NCBI RefSeq assembly: GCF_000284295.1
Contig: NC_017093.1
Location: forward strand, 930,001-994,000
Length of the DNA stretch: 64,000 nt
Reading direction: 5' to 3'
Source of the DNA: Actinoplanes missouriensis 431
GTDB taxonomy: Bacteria > Actinomycetota > Actinomycetes > Mycobacteriales > Micromonosporaceae
Part shown: positions 7,291 to 19,860 of the stretch, one piece after another
How positions within the stretch are numbered: the first letter of the stretch is position 1
Layout: every line of letters begins with the position of its first letter
Notes under the pieces: generated by a model
The model's input: the letters and a program-made list of their open reading frames with translations, nothing else
Told to the model about the DNA's origin: nothing
The model's database searches: none
Translations under genes and position numbers: made by a program

Positions 7291-9128
7291 TGCGTCGCAC
7301 CCACCGTCACGTGCAGGCCCTGCCCGCCGTCGTCGCGCTCACCGCGCTGACGTTCGCCGGCTGCGGCATCCCGGACGACACCGGGGTCACCGCGGTCGGC
7401 CCCGGCCCGTCCACCGGCATCAGCTCCGGCAGCGAGAACACGTCGGCGCAGGAGACCCGGACCTCGACCAGCGACCGGACCGAGTTCGTCACCAACTACC
7501 TGGCCGCGGCGGCCGGTGACTACGACGGCGCGACCGAGCGGGTGCGGGAGTTCATGTCTCCGCCGGTGGCCGAGAAATTCAAGCCGGTGGCGATTCCGCG
7601 GGTGATCCGGCTGATCGGCACGCCGCTCGTGTCGCAGGGGCGCTCCACCGTCCAGATCACGTACGAGCTGATCGGCACGCTCGGCAAGAACGGCTTGCTG
7701 GAGCCGCCGAAAGAGCCGGTGCGCGGGAAATACGAGATCACCCTCGGCACCGCCGAGGACGGCATCTCGCTCTACGTCCTGGACGCGCCTCCGGTGCTGC
7801 TGATCAGCGACACCGCGCTCGCCAGCCGGTACACGCGGCGGACCATCTACTTCTGGAACACCGAGCACACCGGCCTGGTCCCGGACGTCCGTTATTTGCT
7901 GCACGACGTCCCGATCGAGCAGGTGCCGACGACCCTGCTCGGCTGGCTCATCGAGGGCCCCGCGCCGTGGCTGCGCAGCGTCGTCGAGGTGCTCCCGGAG
8001 GGCACCGCTCTCCAGGGCAAGATCCCGGCGATCGCCGACCAGACGCTCACCATCACCCTGAGCGCGCAGGCCGTGCCGACCGAGGGCGCGACCGAGGCGC
8101 TGGATCGGCTGCGCCGGCAGCTGCAGTGGTCGTTGCGCCCGCTGCCGTGGGAGAACCTGGCCCTGAAGATCGGTCATCAGGAGACGAAGAACTACTACGC
8201 CACCGACTTCCTGACCAGCAACGCCGCGTCCCGGCTCGAGCAGTTCCCGGAGCGGTTCGCCGTCTACGGCGGGAAGATCGTCCGGCTTTCGGAGTCGCGG
8301 AAGGCGGTCGCGGCGATCCCGGCCATCCCGCCGCAGGCGAACAAGGACGTCCGGACCGCGGCGCTGAGCACGTCGGCGACGCACACCTACGCCGCCCTGG
8401 TGACCGGTTCCGGCGGTGGTGAGGCGCTGCGCGTCGGGTCCACGCTGACCAGCGGCGGGCCGGACGCGGCGCTGCACGCGGTGAGTGGCCTGCCGGGCGG
8501 CCTGGGATACCCGGTCTGGGCGCTGACCGCCGACGGCGACCCGGAGTCCTCGCTCGGCCTGATCATCGCGGGCGGCGGGCTCTACAGCTTCCGGGCCGAG
8601 GGCGGCGCCGCGCGACAGGTGCAGGTCTCCGGCGTGACCGGCAAGATCAGCGCGATCACGGTGGCGCCGGACGGGCATCGGGCGGCGATCGTCGCGGGCG
8701 GGCGGCTCTACCGCGCCGTCCTGACGGTCAGCGGCGACGGGGTGTCGCTCAGCGAGCCGGAGCTGCTCCGGCCGCCGCTGGACACGGTCACCGCCGCCGA
8801 CTTCAGCGGCGAGGGCTGGCTGACCGTGGCGGGCGTCCGCGCCGGCCGGGTCGCGGTCCTGGACGTGACGATCGACGGCGCGTTGCAGGACCCGCGACTG
8901 CCGGACCTGGGGGACGACACGGTGACCTACGTGACGGCGTACCCGGAGAACCCGGTCAACCAGAGCAGCAACGAGCTGGGCAACGCCGACTTCGTGTCGT
9001 TCACGACCGCGGACGCGGCCTGGGACGTGCTCTCCGGCCCGGTCCAGATCGTCGCGAGCAGCCTGGCCGAGCCGCCCAGCAACCGGTCTGCCAACACCGT
9101 TCCGACGGCGCCGTTCTTCCTGAACTGA
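7290..9128 (+). CDS. lpqB: Lipoprotein LpqB, MtrAB accessory protein
   Basis: Secreted lipoprotein of 612 residues that acts with MtrB outside the membrane. The signal peptide ends in a lipobox with C25 (TFAGC). The middle region (about 50-330) corresponds to the LpqB N-terminal and GerMN-like domains, and the C-terminal part reads as beta-propeller repeats. In mycobacteria and Streptomyces, LpqB modulates MtrB activity and so cell division and envelope homeostasis. It overlaps mtrB at its start and comF at its stop by one base each (TGATG), indicating one operon. Confidence 0.94.
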   Translation: MRRTHRHVQALPAVVALTALTFAGCGIPDDTGVTAVGPGPSTGISSGSENTSAQETRTSTSDRTEFVTNYLAAAAGDYDGATERVREFMSPPVAEKFKPVAIPRVIRLIGTPLVSQGRSTVQITYELIGTLGKNGLLEPPKEPVRGKYEITLGTAEDGISLYVLDAPPVLLISDTALASRYTRRTIYFWNTEHTGLVPDVRYLLHDVPIEQVPTTLLGWLIEGPAPWLRSVVEVLPEGTALQGKIPAIADQTLTITLSAQAVPTEGATEALDRLRRQLQWSLRPLPWENLALKIGHQETKNYYATDFLTSNAASRLEQFPERFAVYGGKIVRLSESRKAVAAIPAIPPQANKDVRTAALSTSATHTYAALVTGSGGGEALRVGSTLTSGGPDAALHAVSGLPGGLGYPVWALTADGDPESSLGLIIAGGGLYSFRAEGGAARQVQVSGVTGKISAITVAPDGHRAAIVAGGRLYRAVLTVSGDGVSLSEPELLRPPLDTVTAADFSGEGWLTVAGVRAGRVAVLDVTIDGALQDPRLPDLGDDTVTYVTAYPENPVNQSSNELGNADFVSFTTADAAWDVLSGPVQIVASSLAEPPSNRSANTVPTAPFFLN

Positions 9129-9847
9129 TGGTCGCCGCGCTCCTCGGCGAGCTGGCCGACCTGGTGCTGCCGGGGGCGTGCGCCGGGTGCGGTGCGGAAC
9201 AGGTCCGGCTGACCTACGGGACCTGCGCGGTCTGCGTGGCCGAGCTGGAGGGGCTGCGGCCGCATCCGGCGACGCCGACACCGCCGCCCGCCGGATTCCC
9301 GGACTGTGTCACGGTCGGGCCCTACGCCGGGGCGCTGCGGGGCACTCTCCTGGCGTACAAGGAAAAGGGCCGGCACCGGCTCGCCCGGCCGCTCGGAACG
9401 CTCCTGGCCGGCGCGGTGGCGGCGCTCGCGCCGCGCGGCCGGCCGGTGGTGCTGATCCCGGTGCCCTCCACGGCCGCGGCGCGCCGCGAGCGGTACGGCG
9501 ACCACATGGCCCGGATGACCAGGCACGCGATGCGGCGGCTGCGCGCGGCCGGCTGGGACGCGACGACGATCCAGCCGCTGCGGGCACTGCCCCGTCCTGA
9601 CTCCACGTCACTGGATGCTGCCGCACGGCATGCGGCAGCTGTCAATTCCCTGCGAATCAATCCTCGAATCGGCGTTCTGCAACGCGGCGGCCGGATCGGA
9701 GGCACCCTGGTTGTGACGGACGACATCGTCACCACCGGTGCCACTCTGGCCGCGGTGGTTCGCCGTCTTGAGGAGGCGGGCATGCAGGTCACGGGTGCTG
9801 CGGTGCTGGCAGCGACGCAACTGCGGAAAACTACTCCCGGTATTTGA
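9128..9847 (+). CDS. comF: ComF family phosphoribosyltransferase-like protein
   Basis: A 239-residue member of the ComF/GntX family. The N-terminus carries a likely zinc finger (C18, C21, C33, C36) and the C-terminal half the phosphoribosyltransferase fold with the PRPP-binding loop VVTDDIVTTGATL at about 193-206. In naturally competent bacteria ComF helps transformation. In actinobacteria it is a conserved passenger of the mtrAB-lpqB operon with uncertain function. Its start overlaps the lpqB stop. Confidence 0.88.
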   Translation: MVAALLGELADLVLPGACAGCGAEQVRLTYGTCAVCVAELEGLRPHPATPTPPPAGFPDCVTVGPYAGALRGTLLAYKEKGRHRLARPLGTLLAGAVAALAPRGRPVVLIPVPSTAAARRERYGDHMARMTRHAMRRLRAAGWDATTIQPLRALPRPDSTSLDAAARHAAAVNSLRINPRIGVLQRGGRIGGTLVVTDDIVTTGATLAAVVRRLEEAGMQVTGAAVLAATQLRKTTPGI

Positions 9848-10127
9848 CTCCCATGCCGTCCCGGGCTGCCGATAGAGGCGAATGTCAGCCATCGGTTATC
9901 CCAAACGAGTGGTGACGGCGAGGCAGAGGCAGGTTAGCGTCTAGGTGACGAGGGGTGAATCAGCAAAGTTCACCCACCACCGGAGCGCTGATCGGGTCCC
10001 GTCCCCGCACCGGAAAGGAGTCGTCTCACCCACGTCGGCCGCGTCGGTGGTAGTCAACGCGGCGTCTTCTCTGAGCACCACGCGCCGCGTCAGGCGCCCG
10101 CAAGCACAACGTTGGGGGAGGTCACGA

Positions 10128-10748
10128 GTGGACATTGTCGTCAAGGGCCGCAACGTAGAGGTTCCCGATCACTATCGAGAGCATGTCGCCGAGAAGCTGA
10201 GCAAGGTCGAGCGTTACGACCCGAAGCTGATGAGAGTGGACGTGGAGCTTTTCCACGAGCGCAATCCGCGACAGTCCGACACCTGCCAGCGGGTGGAGAT
10301 CACCGTCATGACGAGAGGCCCGGTCGTTCGCGCCGAGGCCCAGGCACAAGACTTCTACGCAGCCCTGGACTGCGCCATCAACAAGCTCGACGGCCGGCTG
10401 CGGCGTTCCGCCGACCGGCGCCGGGTGCACCGCGGCCGACATGCGCCGGTGTCCGTCGCCGCAGCGACCGCCAACCTCCCCACCGATGTGAGCCCGGGCC
10501 GGACCGCCACCCTGGTCGCCGAGCCCGCCCTCGACACCGAGCTGGCCGAGCACGGCGCGGACCAGCCGTGGCGCATCGTCCGGGAGAAGGAGCACTCGGC
10601 CGAGCCGATGACCGTTGACGACGCGCTGTTCCAGATGGAGCTCGTCGGCCACGACTTCTACCTGTTCCAGGACAAGGAGAGCGGCCGGCCCAGCGTCGTC
10701 TATCGCCGTCGCGGCTACGACTACGGGATCCTCAGCCTGGGCGCGTGA
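10128..10748 (+). CDS. hpf: Ribosome hibernation promoting factor, long form
   Basis: A 206-residue long HPF (YfiA/RaiA type) that dimerises 70S ribosomes into inactive 100S particles in stationary phase or stress. The N-terminal S30AE domain starts DIVVKGRNVEVPDHYREHV. After a low-complexity linker, the C-terminal dimerisation domain includes DDALFQMELVGHDFYLFQD and ends RRGYDYGILSL. The GTG at 10128 follows GGGGGAG (10114-10120) at seven bases, which decides the start over an upstream open frame. It sits between comF and secA as in mycobacteria. The 280 bases upstream hold no other gene. Confidence 0.95.
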   Translation: MDIVVKGRNVEVPDHYREHVAEKLSKVERYDPKLMRVDVELFHERNPRQSDTCQRVEITVMTRGPVVRAEAQAQDFYAALDCAINKLDGRLRRSADRRRVHRGRHAPVSVAAATANLPTDVSPGRTATLVAEPALDTELAEHGADQPWRIVREKEHSAEPMTVDDALFQMELVGHDFYLFQDKESGRPSVVYRRRGYDYGILSLGA

Positions 10749-11564
10749 CTAATCTCCGCTGGAGGCCTGTGCGAGCAGGTCTCCAGCGAGAAGGACGTAC
10801 TGGATGTCGTCGATCCGGGTGCCGTCCGGGCCGGGCAGCCGGGAGCTGAGGTACGCCTCGCGCCGGAAACCGGCCCTCTCCAGGACCCGCTGCGAGCCGA
10901 CGTTGTCCGGCGCGGTGCCGGCGATCAGCCGCACGATGTCCGTCTCGGCGAACGCCCAGAGGGCGACGAGCTGAGCGGCGCGGGTGGTGAAACCCCTCCC
11001 TCGGTACGGGGGGAGAAGGCTGTACCCGATCATCGCCTGATTGGTCGGCGGCTCCTGGTAGTAGACCGCGATCTCGCCGGCCGGAGCCCCTGTCGCGCTG
11101 TCCAGGATCACCAGGTCGGCGCGGGTGCCGGCCAGCCACTGCGCCTCCGAGCGGGAACACCGCCGCCGTACCTCCTCGGGTGTCGGCGGAATCGGTGGCA
11201 CGCTCGTGTTCACCACCTCCGGCAGGGTGTGCAGCTCGGTGTAGAAAGCGACGTCCTGTTCCCCGAGCGGGCGCAGCGTCACCACGCCGTCGGTGAGCTC
11301 GCCGCCGGGGATGTCGGGCAGCAGGCGCGGCGCCGGCTCGGTCGGGTCGCCGGCCAGCCGGGACCAGACCTGGAGTTCCCTCCCCGGCAGGCGGCGGGCA
11401 CCCTCCCGGGTGAAACCGGCCGCCATCGCGATGCGCTGGGCCGCCGGGTCCTCCCAGGCGATGAGGAGTTCCAGTCGTCCGGGTTCGCTCGCGAGCAGCC
11501 TCGTCAGCTCGGCCCGGTCCTCCGGGCGGTCGCCGCGCAGCAGCAGACTGATGTCCTGATCCAC
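10749..11564 (-). CDS. GNAT acetyltransferase with an extra N-terminal half-domain
   Basis: A 271-residue protein. Residues about 95-255 form a RimJ/RimL-like GNAT domain: LTDGVVTLRPLGEQDV, then IGYSLLPPYRGRGFTTRAA with the acetyl-CoA-binding R/QxxGxG/A loop (YRGRGF), then NVGSQRVLERAGF. Residues about 30-75 contain a second, shorter piece resembling only the C-terminal end of a GNAT fold (EDPAAQRIAMAAGFTREG). The substrate is unknown. Its stop codon directly abuts the hpf stop, so the two genes converge with no spacer. Confidence 0.8.
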   Translation of the reverse strand: MDQDISLLLRGDRPEDRAELTRLLASEPGRLELLIAWEDPAAQRIAMAAGFTREGARRLPGRELQVWSRLAGDPTEPAPRLLPDIPGGELTDGVVTLRPLGEQDVAFYTELHTLPEVVNTSVPPIPPTPEEVRRRCSRSEAQWLAGTRADLVILDSATGAPAGEIAVYYQEPPTNQAMIGYSLLPPYRGRGFTTRAAQLVALWAFAETDIVRLIAGTAPDNVGSQRVLERAGFRREAYLSSRLPGPDGTRIDDIQYVLLAGDLLAQASSGD

Positions 11565-11740
11565 TCCGCCATCCTCGCCCGAGACGCGCCCGAGACGCCA
11601 AACCGGTGTGAAATGACGCTGTCAGCGAACTTAGTGACACCTTTCGCGCCCTTTGCGAGTTTCACCGGAGGCTCGGGTCACAGGTCTCGGGCGAAGGTGC
11701 CTACGATGGTTCCGCAGACTGTCTAGGGGAGCGTTGACCC

Positions 11741-14647
<2,907 letters not shown>

Positions 14648-14664
14648 GCCAGGCGAGCTCTTCC

Positions 14665-14704
14665 AGCGGCCCGCAGCCCGGCACAACGCCGGCTGCGGGC
14701 CGCT
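14665..14704 (+). terminator. Terminator after secA
   Basis: AGCGGCCCGCAGCC (14665-14678) pairs with GGCTGCGGGCCGCT (14691-14704), extended inward by CGGC/GCCG with one unpaired base. It lies 17 bases after the secA stop. There is no T-tract, which is common for terminators in very high-GC genomes. Confidence 0.75.
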
Positions 14705-14736
14705 CCCGTTCCACCGACGCCCAGTCGCCCGCGCCC

Positions 14737-14880
14737 GTCCGCGTCACGCCAGCTCGCGCCGTCCCAGCCCTGCGTGGCGGCCCCCGCTCGCCCGCGCCCG
14801 GTCCGTCCGCGCCACGCCGTCCGCGCCACGCCAGCTCGCGCCGTCCCAGCCCTACGTGCCGGCCCACGCTCGCCCGCGCC
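14737..14880. repeat. 62-bp direct duplication downstream of secA
   Basis: Bases 14737-14798 and 14819-14880 are near-identical copies offset by 82 bases, differing at a handful of positions. They begin GTCCGCG and end CGCCCGCGCC. No coding frame through them resembles a protein. Confidence 0.7.
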
Positions 14881-14934
14881 GCCACCTCAGCGCCACGTCC
14901 GTGCCGCAGATGCCCGCGCTGCGATGCCACTTCC

Positions 14935-15069
14935 CCGCGCCGCCGCGCCGCCGCGCTTCCCCGCGCCGCCGCGCCGCCGCGCTTCCCCGCGCCGCCGCGC
15001 CGCCGCGCTTCCCCGCGCCGCCGCGCTTCCCCGCGCCGCCGCGTTAGCCCGCCGCCGCGTTAGCCCGCG
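14935..15069. repeat. CGCCGCCGCGCTTCCC low-complexity tandem repeat
   Basis: Multiple imperfect copies of a CGCGCCGCCGCGCTTCC-type unit and its shortened versions fill this stretch. The 500-base gap between secA and the next gene holds only this, the 62-bp duplication and the secA terminator. Confidence 0.7.
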
Positions 15070-15151
15070 CCGCAGCGGGTGGGTGGAGCCCAGGACGTCC
15101 GCCGCCTGTGGTGCTCGCCGGCCGCCCCGGGGAATGACGGGGTCAGAGTGG

Positions 15152-15721
15152 TCAGATCAGGCGGAGCGTGGTCGCCAGCCAGGTCTGCTGGTGCAGCTCC
15201 ATCCGAAGGGCCAGCGCCCACGTCCGCTCGCCGGTCACCAGCACCACCGCGGCCTCCACGGCGCCGGCTCGTGGCTCGCAGAGGTGCACCTTGAGAACGG
15301 CCACCGGCGCCGGGCGGCGTGTCTTTTTCGCGCGGCGCAGCTGGCCGACCCACTGCGCCCCGGCCAGGCCCGCGGCCACCACGTCGGCGGCGTGTGACGG
15401 GAGGCTGAGCCGGCGCAGATGGCCGGCGGGCCGGAACCCGTTGAGCACCTCGACACTGAGGTGCACGAACCGCCGCACGGCGAGCTTGGCGTCACCGGAC
15501 GCCCCGGGCACCTCGGCGGCCGGCGGACCCGCCGGCTGACCCGTCGACCGGCTTGCCGCCCCACCTGTCGGCCCACCCTCCGACTGTGCGGGCGGAGGCG
15601 CCGGCGTGCTCCAGTCGAGCGCCAGCTGCTGCCGCGGCGGGCTCCACACCTGTGGCGCCAGCTCGTCGTCGAACGGTGGCTCATAGCGGGGCAGCGGGCG
15701 CAAATGAATCGTCGTGCGCAT
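15152..15721 (-). CDS. Rv3235-family conserved actinobacterial protein
   Basis: A 189-residue protein of the family that includes Mycobacterium tuberculosis Rv3235, which also lies near secA1. The N-terminal third is Pro/Ala-rich and probably disordered. The C-terminal part (from about residue 75, LAVRRFVHLSVEVLNGFRP) is the conserved domain, with a closing strand pattern AVVLVTGERTWALALRME. The ATG at 15721 is chosen over upstream codons because MRTTIHLRPLPRYEPP is the family-like start and GGGGG precedes it. Function is unknown. Confidence 0.75.
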   Translation of the reverse strand: MRTTIHLRPLPRYEPPFDDELAPQVWSPPRQQLALDWSTPAPPPAQSEGGPTGGAASRSTGQPAGPPAAEVPGASGDAKLAVRRFVHLSVEVLNGFRPAGHLRRLSLPSHAADVVAAGLAGAQWVGQLRRAKKTRRPAPVAVLKVHLCEPRAGAVEAAVVLVTGERTWALALRMELHQQTWLATTLRLI

Positions 15722-15836
15722 GAGGACCCCCGTTCGTTGCGTTTGCCTTCGTTTGCCTCCGACTGCTTCGACTGTCCCTCGCCTCAGTGCGTCGCGGCAA
15801 CACGCGACGAGCGATGCGGGGGAAGGGGCAAAACCG

Positions 15837-16064
15837 TCATTCCGCTTCGCGCTCGGTGAGGGGGTTGTCCCGTACCCATGCGGCGGTTTCTTCGTATTTG
15901 TGCTGGATGTATTCCTCGAGCCGGGTGCGTTCCACGCGCCACTGACCACGGCCACCGATCTTGATCGCGGGCAGCTCGCCGCTGCGGACCATGTGGTAGA
16001 CCTGCGAGTCCGAGACGTTCAGCTCGGCCGCGACGTCGGTCAGCAACAGGAATCGAGGTTCCAT
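15837..16064 (-). CDS. Small excisionase/MerR-type helix-turn-helix protein
   Basis: A 75-residue DNA-binding protein: LLTDVAAELNVSDSQVYHMV forms the helix-turn-helix, followed by the wing GELPAIKIGGRGQWRVER, typical of AlpA/excisionase-like or BldC-like domains. It has a short charged tail. No phage integrase is nearby, so it is more likely a host regulator than an excisionase. It is followed on the same strand by the Rv3235-like gene after 115 bases. Confidence 0.8.
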   Translation of the reverse strand: MEPRFLLLTDVAAELNVSDSQVYHMVRSGELPAIKIGGRGQWRVERTRLEEYIQHKYEETAAWVRDNPLTEREAE

Positions 16065-16169
16065 AGCCTGAGTTTGCCACCGTTTACGTGCGAGAGCGGG
16101 CCCGGATCATCAGGATGGACGGCGGCCTGATGGAATGGGAGACGGCGACGCGAAGCGCAGGAGGACAAC

Positions 16170-16679
16170 GTGGCGATCACCGACCTGGTTCGGGTTTACG
16201 TGCCGGCCACCGTGCCGATGCTCGCGGCCCTGCGGCAGTCCGGCCAGCTGGGCGACTCGGCGGCCGAGGCGCATGCGGTGACGCCCGCCCTGCGCGAGTG
16301 GTATGCGGAGGGCGACGAGGAGGAGTTGGAGTACGTCGCCTTCACCCGGGCCGCCCAGGGCGCCCTGCGACTGCTCCGGCACGACCCGTCAGCGCCGCGC
16401 CGCCGCGTGGTCGTCTCCGCCGACGTACCCGCCTCGGCGCTGGTGCGTGAGGACACCGAGCTGGGTTCCAGCTCGGTGCGGCTGCCGGCCCCGATCCGGC
16501 TGACCGAGGTTGCCAGCATCCACCTCGACGGCGCGGACGCGGCCGAGGCTGTCGCGGCGGCCGCCGACGTGGTGGAGGAGGCGCTCGCCGGTGACCCGGA
16601 CGCCCAGTTCACCGTCGACAGCGCCGAGGATCACGAGTTGGAGTGGTACGCCGTTTCGGAGCTCGACGAGTTGACCTGA
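16170..16679 (+). CDS. DUF6912 family protein (Rv3231c-like)
   Basis: A 169-residue conserved actinobacterial protein. The N-terminus [15 protein letters not shown] and the segment [26 protein letters not shown] match the family as I recall it. AGGAGG at 16159-16164 sits five bases before GTG 16170. The function is unknown. Its 3' end overlaps the convergent membrane-protein gene by 49 bases, so both C-termini are read from the same DNA. Confidence 0.72.
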   Translation: MAITDLVRVYVPATVPMLAALRQSGQLGDSAAEAHAVTPALREWYAEGDEEELEYVAFTRAAQGALRLLRHDPSAPRRRVVVSADVPASALVREDTELGSSSVRLPAPIRLTEVASIHLDGADAAEAVAAAADVVEEALAGDPDAQFTVDSAEDHELEWYAVSELDELT

Positions 16680-17641
16680 GCCTCGTCCTCGTCCTCGGCG
16701 GCGGGGGAGAGCGTCCGTCCGACCGCGAGCATCGCCGTCATCGCGCCGACGAAGAGGACGATCAGACCGCTGTTGAGCCGCGCGGTGCTGAGGATGTCCT
16801 GAGCCAGCCTGTCCATCTCGCTGACCTTGCCGGCCAGGTCGAGCACCTGTGACCCCGCCGTCCGGGACAGGATCTCGCCGATCACGGTGACCAGGCCGGC
16901 GCCCGCACCGGCGAGCGCGTAGAGCGGCCACTTCACGTCGGCGCCCGCGGCGCGGCGGCGGTGCCGGCGGAGCATGAAGTACGCGATGAGGCCGGCCGCC
17001 AGCCCGCTGAGCGCCGCCTGCCCGTACGAGAACCACTGCGCCGCTTTCGCCGACGACTCGGTGTCCCCCGCGCCGAGCAGTTCGAGCACCGGCGCCTGGA
17101 AGAGGTTGAGCACGAAGCCGAGCACGAACACGCCGACCGAGGCGGCCGCGCCGGCGGCGATGACCGGCGGGACCCGGAAACCGGCGAGCGCGCCACCGAT
17201 GGTCGCGGCGGCCGCCACGGTGCCACCGACGATGGCGTAGAGCGAGCCGGCCGTGTTGATCGTGATGATCGGGATCGCGCTGAGCACACCCACGAGCAGG
17301 CCGGCACCGGTCGCGACGGCGAACCGGAGGCTGGCGCCGAGGGTCCGCCGGGAGCCGATCAGGGTCAGCACGAGCAGGGCGACGGCGGCGCCCGCGACCA
17401 GGTCGGCGGCGACGGCGCCGGGCAGCGCGTACGCCGTGGAGGTCACCTCCATCTCGGCGCTGATCCGGCCGGTGATGGTGGTGCGGGCGGACCACAGCAT
17501 CGCGGCCGTCCAGGCGAGCGCGGCGGCCGCGATCAGCGCCACGGTGAGCCGGGACTCCTCGACGCTCTCCGCGGCGGTGTGACGGGCGCTCTCCGCGACG
17601 GTGGGACGGGCGCTCTCCGCGGCGGTGTGACGGTCGGTCAT
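16631..17641 (-). CDS. Polytopic membrane protein, unknown function
   Basis: A 336-residue protein with about seven or eight hydrophobic segments between residues 30 and 320 and a basic loop ([11 protein letters not shown]) near 225. The N-terminal 25 residues contain three imperfect copies of a TAAESAR-like unit. The DNA repeats accordingly at about 17568-17640. The ATG at 17641 is used because upstream in-frame codons lie in non-coding-looking sequence. The acidic tail ends within the convergent DUF6912 gene. I do not recognise a named family. Confidence 0.7.
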   Translation of the reverse strand: MTDRHTAAESARPTVAESARHTAAESVEESRLTVALIAAAALAWTAAMLWSARTTITGRISAEMEVTSTAYALPGAVAADLVAGAAVALLVLTLIGSRRTLGASLRFAVATGAGLLVGVLSAIPIITINTAGSLYAIVGGTVAAAATIGGALAGFRVPPVIAAGAAASVGVFVLGFVLNLFQAPVLELLGAGDTESSAKAAQWFSYGQAALSGLAAGLIAYFMLRRHRRRAAGADVKWPLYALAGAGAGLVTVIGEILSRTAGSQVLDLAGKVSEMDRLAQDILSTARLNSGLIVLFVGAMTAMLAVGRTLSPAAEDEDEAQVNSSSSETAYHSNS

Positions 17642-18038
17642 GGGGGTCAGGGTAACCGGCGAACCTGCGGCCACCTGACCGGCGGCGGGTTCGGTGCGGC
17701 GATGGCACGATGGACTTTCGACCCGCCGGTGGAATGGCGATATCCGTACATGCTTTGCGTCGATGGCCCGCTTTGGGGTAATCGGAGCCGTCATCGAACG
17801 GATGTCGTTTTTCGCATGGGCGCATTGACCGGTTTAGCCGGTTTCCTGCCTCGAATGCGTCGTCTGACCGTTTGGGTGACCCATTTTACCTGGTCAACGG
17901 TGCTCAGACGGGCAAAACGCCGAGTCTGCACGCTCGTTGTCGGACTGTCTGTGCGGGACAGTCGTTTGTGGAGGCGCAAACTGGACGGATCGTGCGAAAT
18001 CCTGGACGCCGGACCGACAAAGTGGCAGCTTAGAAGGC
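17642..18038. other. Intergenic region between divergent genes
   Basis: About 400 bases between the membrane-protein gene and the padR-like gene. It is less GC-rich than the flanks (for example CATTTTACCTGGTCAACGG) and must hold both divergent promoters. I see no convincing gene in it and no clear operator. Confidence 0.5.
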
Positions 18039-18554
18039 ATGCCCGACTTCCAAATCAATCCGACGGCTGCCGCCCTTCTCGGACTCCTTCACGAGGGTCC
18101 GATGACCGGTGGACAGCTGATGGCGGCTGCCGAACGCCGCCTCGGGCCCTACTGGTCGATGACGCGGAGCCAGGTCTACCGCGAATTGCCCGTACTGGCC
18201 GAAATGGGTTATGTCCGCCTCGGCAAGCCGGGTCCCAGGTCCAGTCAGCCCTATGCCATCACCGCCTCCGGCAAGCGGGCCTTCACCCGATGGCTCACCG
18301 AGTCGCCCGGCCGCGACGCGCTGCGCAACCCGGTCGCGCTCCGGGTCGCCTTCGGCCAGCAGCACAGCGGCGACCAGCTGGAGGTGCTCTACAGCAACGC
18401 CAATCAGTACCACTCCGAGGCCATGGCGATGGCCAAGGAGCAGGCCAAGGAGGCGAAGAAGAACGGCGATCCGTACGGCGCGGCGGCGCTCGAGTTCGCC
18501 GTCGCGTACCACAAGGCCGCTCTCACATGGCTCAAGGCCGCGCCCACGGGCTGA
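18039..18554 (+). CDS. PadR family transcriptional regulator
   Basis: A 171-residue regulator with the PadR winged helix at residues 5-85 ([38 protein letters not shown]) and a shorter C-terminal helical domain with [14 protein letters not shown], as in the PadR/Vir_act_alpha_C group. The ATG at 18039 lies one base after AGAAGG, too close for a normal ribosome site, so the message may be leaderless. prfB starts 52 bases downstream on the same strand. The regulated genes are not evident. Confidence 0.82.
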   Translation: MPDFQINPTAAALLGLLHEGPMTGGQLMAAAERRLGPYWSMTRSQVYRELPVLAEMGYVRLGKPGPRSSQPYAITASGKRAFTRWLTESPGRDALRNPVALRVAFGQQHSGDQLEVLYSNANQYHSEAMAMAKEQAKEAKKNGDPYGAAALEFAVAYHKAALTWLKAAPTG

Positions 18555-18606
18555 TATGCGACCTGCCCGGCCAGCTCACTGGCCGGGCGGCGTAGTCTTG
18601 GGTGTC

Positions 18607-19719
18607 GTGACCGCTGCCGACTTCGCTGAGCAAATCAAAGTCCTCGACGCCACCCTCCGCAACATCGAGACCGTCCTGGATGTGGACAGGCTGCGCCGCG
18701 ACAAGGCGGATCTCGAAGAGCAGGCCTCAGCCCCGGACCTCTGGGACGACCAGGCCCGCGCGCAGGAGGTCAACAGCCGACTTGCGTATGTCTCCGGTGA
18801 GATCTCCAAGCTGGAACGCCTGCGTTCCCGTCTCGACGACGCCGGCCTCCTGCTGGAGATGGCGGAGGCGGAATCGGACGAGGGCTCGATCGCCGAGGTC
18901 GGTGACGAGATCACCACGCTGACCAAGGCCGTCGAGGAGATGGAGGTCCGCACTCTCCTCTCCGGTGAGTACGACTCCCGCGAGGCCCTGGTCGCCATCC
19001 GGGCCGGCGCCGGTGGCGTGGACGCCGCCGACTTCGCCGAGATGCTCATGCGGATGTACCTGCGCTGGGCCGAGCGGCACGGCTACCCGACCGAGGTCTA
19101 CGACACCTCCTATGCGGAGGAGGCGGGCCTCAAGTCCGCCACGTTCGCGGTCAAGGTGCCGTACGCGTTCGGCACCCTGAGCGTCGAGTCCGGCACCCAC
19201 CGGCTGGTGCGGATCAGCCCGTTCGACAACCAGGGCCGCCGGCAGACCAGCTTCGCCGGTGTCGAGGTGATGCCGGTCGTGGAGCAGACCGACCACATCG
19301 ACATTCCGGACAACGAGATCCGGGTCGACGTGTACCGCTCCTCCGGCCCCGGCGGGCAGAGCGTCAACACCACCGACTCGGCGGTCCGGCTGACCCACAT
19401 CCCGACCGGGATTGTGGCGTCCTGTCAGAACGAGAAGTCGCAGCTGCAGAACAAGGCGGCCGCCATGCGGGTGCTCCAGGCCCGCCTTCTGGAGCGCAAG
19501 CGCCAGGAGGACGCGGCCAAGATGGCCGATCTGAAGCAGGACACCACCGGATCGTGGGGCGACCAGATGCGTTCGTACGTCCTCCACCCGTACCAAATGG
19601 TGAAGGATCTGCGCACCGAGTTCGAGGTCGGCAACCCGACGGGTGTCTTCGACGGCGATTTGGACGGCTTCATCCAGGCCGGCATCAAGTGGCGCAAGCA
19701 GAACCAGATGAGCGCCTAA
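18607..19719 (+). CDS. prfB: Peptide chain release factor 2
   Basis: Terminates translation at UGA and UAA. The product has 370 residues with the RF2 anticodon-like tripeptide SPF at 204-206 and the catalytic GGQ at 249-251 (SGPGGQSVN). The frame is uninterrupted, so the programmed +1 frameshift used for autoregulation in E. coli RF2 is absent, as usual in actinobacteria. GTG 18607 is the chosen start. The order prfB-ftsE-ftsX-smpB is conserved. Confidence 0.96.
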   Translation: MTAADFAEQIKVLDATLRNIETVLDVDRLRRDKADLEEQASAPDLWDDQARAQEVNSRLAYVSGEISKLERLRSRLDDAGLLLEMAEAESDEGSIAEVGDEITTLTKAVEEMEVRTLLSGEYDSREALVAIRAGAGGVDAADFAEMLMRMYLRWAERHGYPTEVYDTSYAEEAGLKSATFAVKVPYAFGTLSVESGTHRLVRISPFDNQGRRQTSFAGVEVMPVVEQTDHIDIPDNEIRVDVYRSSGPGGQSVNTTDSAVRLTHIPTGIVASCQNEKSQLQNKAAAMRVLQARLLERKRQEDAAKMADLKQDTTGSWGDQMRSYVLHPYQMVKDLRTEFEVGNPTGVFDGDLDGFIQAGIKWRKQNQMSA

Positions 19720-19742
19720 GTAAGATCCGTGACTGAGCGCTA

Positions 19743-19770
19743 CCTCGTCTGAACGCTAGGTCAGGCGAGG
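19743..19770 (+). terminator. Possible terminator after prfB
   Basis: CCTCGTCTGA (19743-19752) pairs with TCAGGCGAGG (19761-19770), one G-U included, around an eight-base loop. It begins 24 bases after the prfB stop and lacks a T-tract. Confidence 0.4.
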
Positions 19771-19860
19771 AGTGCCCGGTTCGGCCGTTACCGCAGGTGG
19801 TAAATATTCCGGCCCCCGGCAGGCTTGGCGATTTCGTTACACCGCGTAGACTCCAGTCCC

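Noticed and set aside
15837..16064. Prophage excisionase
   Set aside because: No integrase, attachment-site duplication or phage genes nearby; likely a host regulator.
18607..18700. Programmed frameshift in prfB
   Set aside because: The frame is continuous with no internal UGA near codon 26, so the E. coli-type mechanism is absent.
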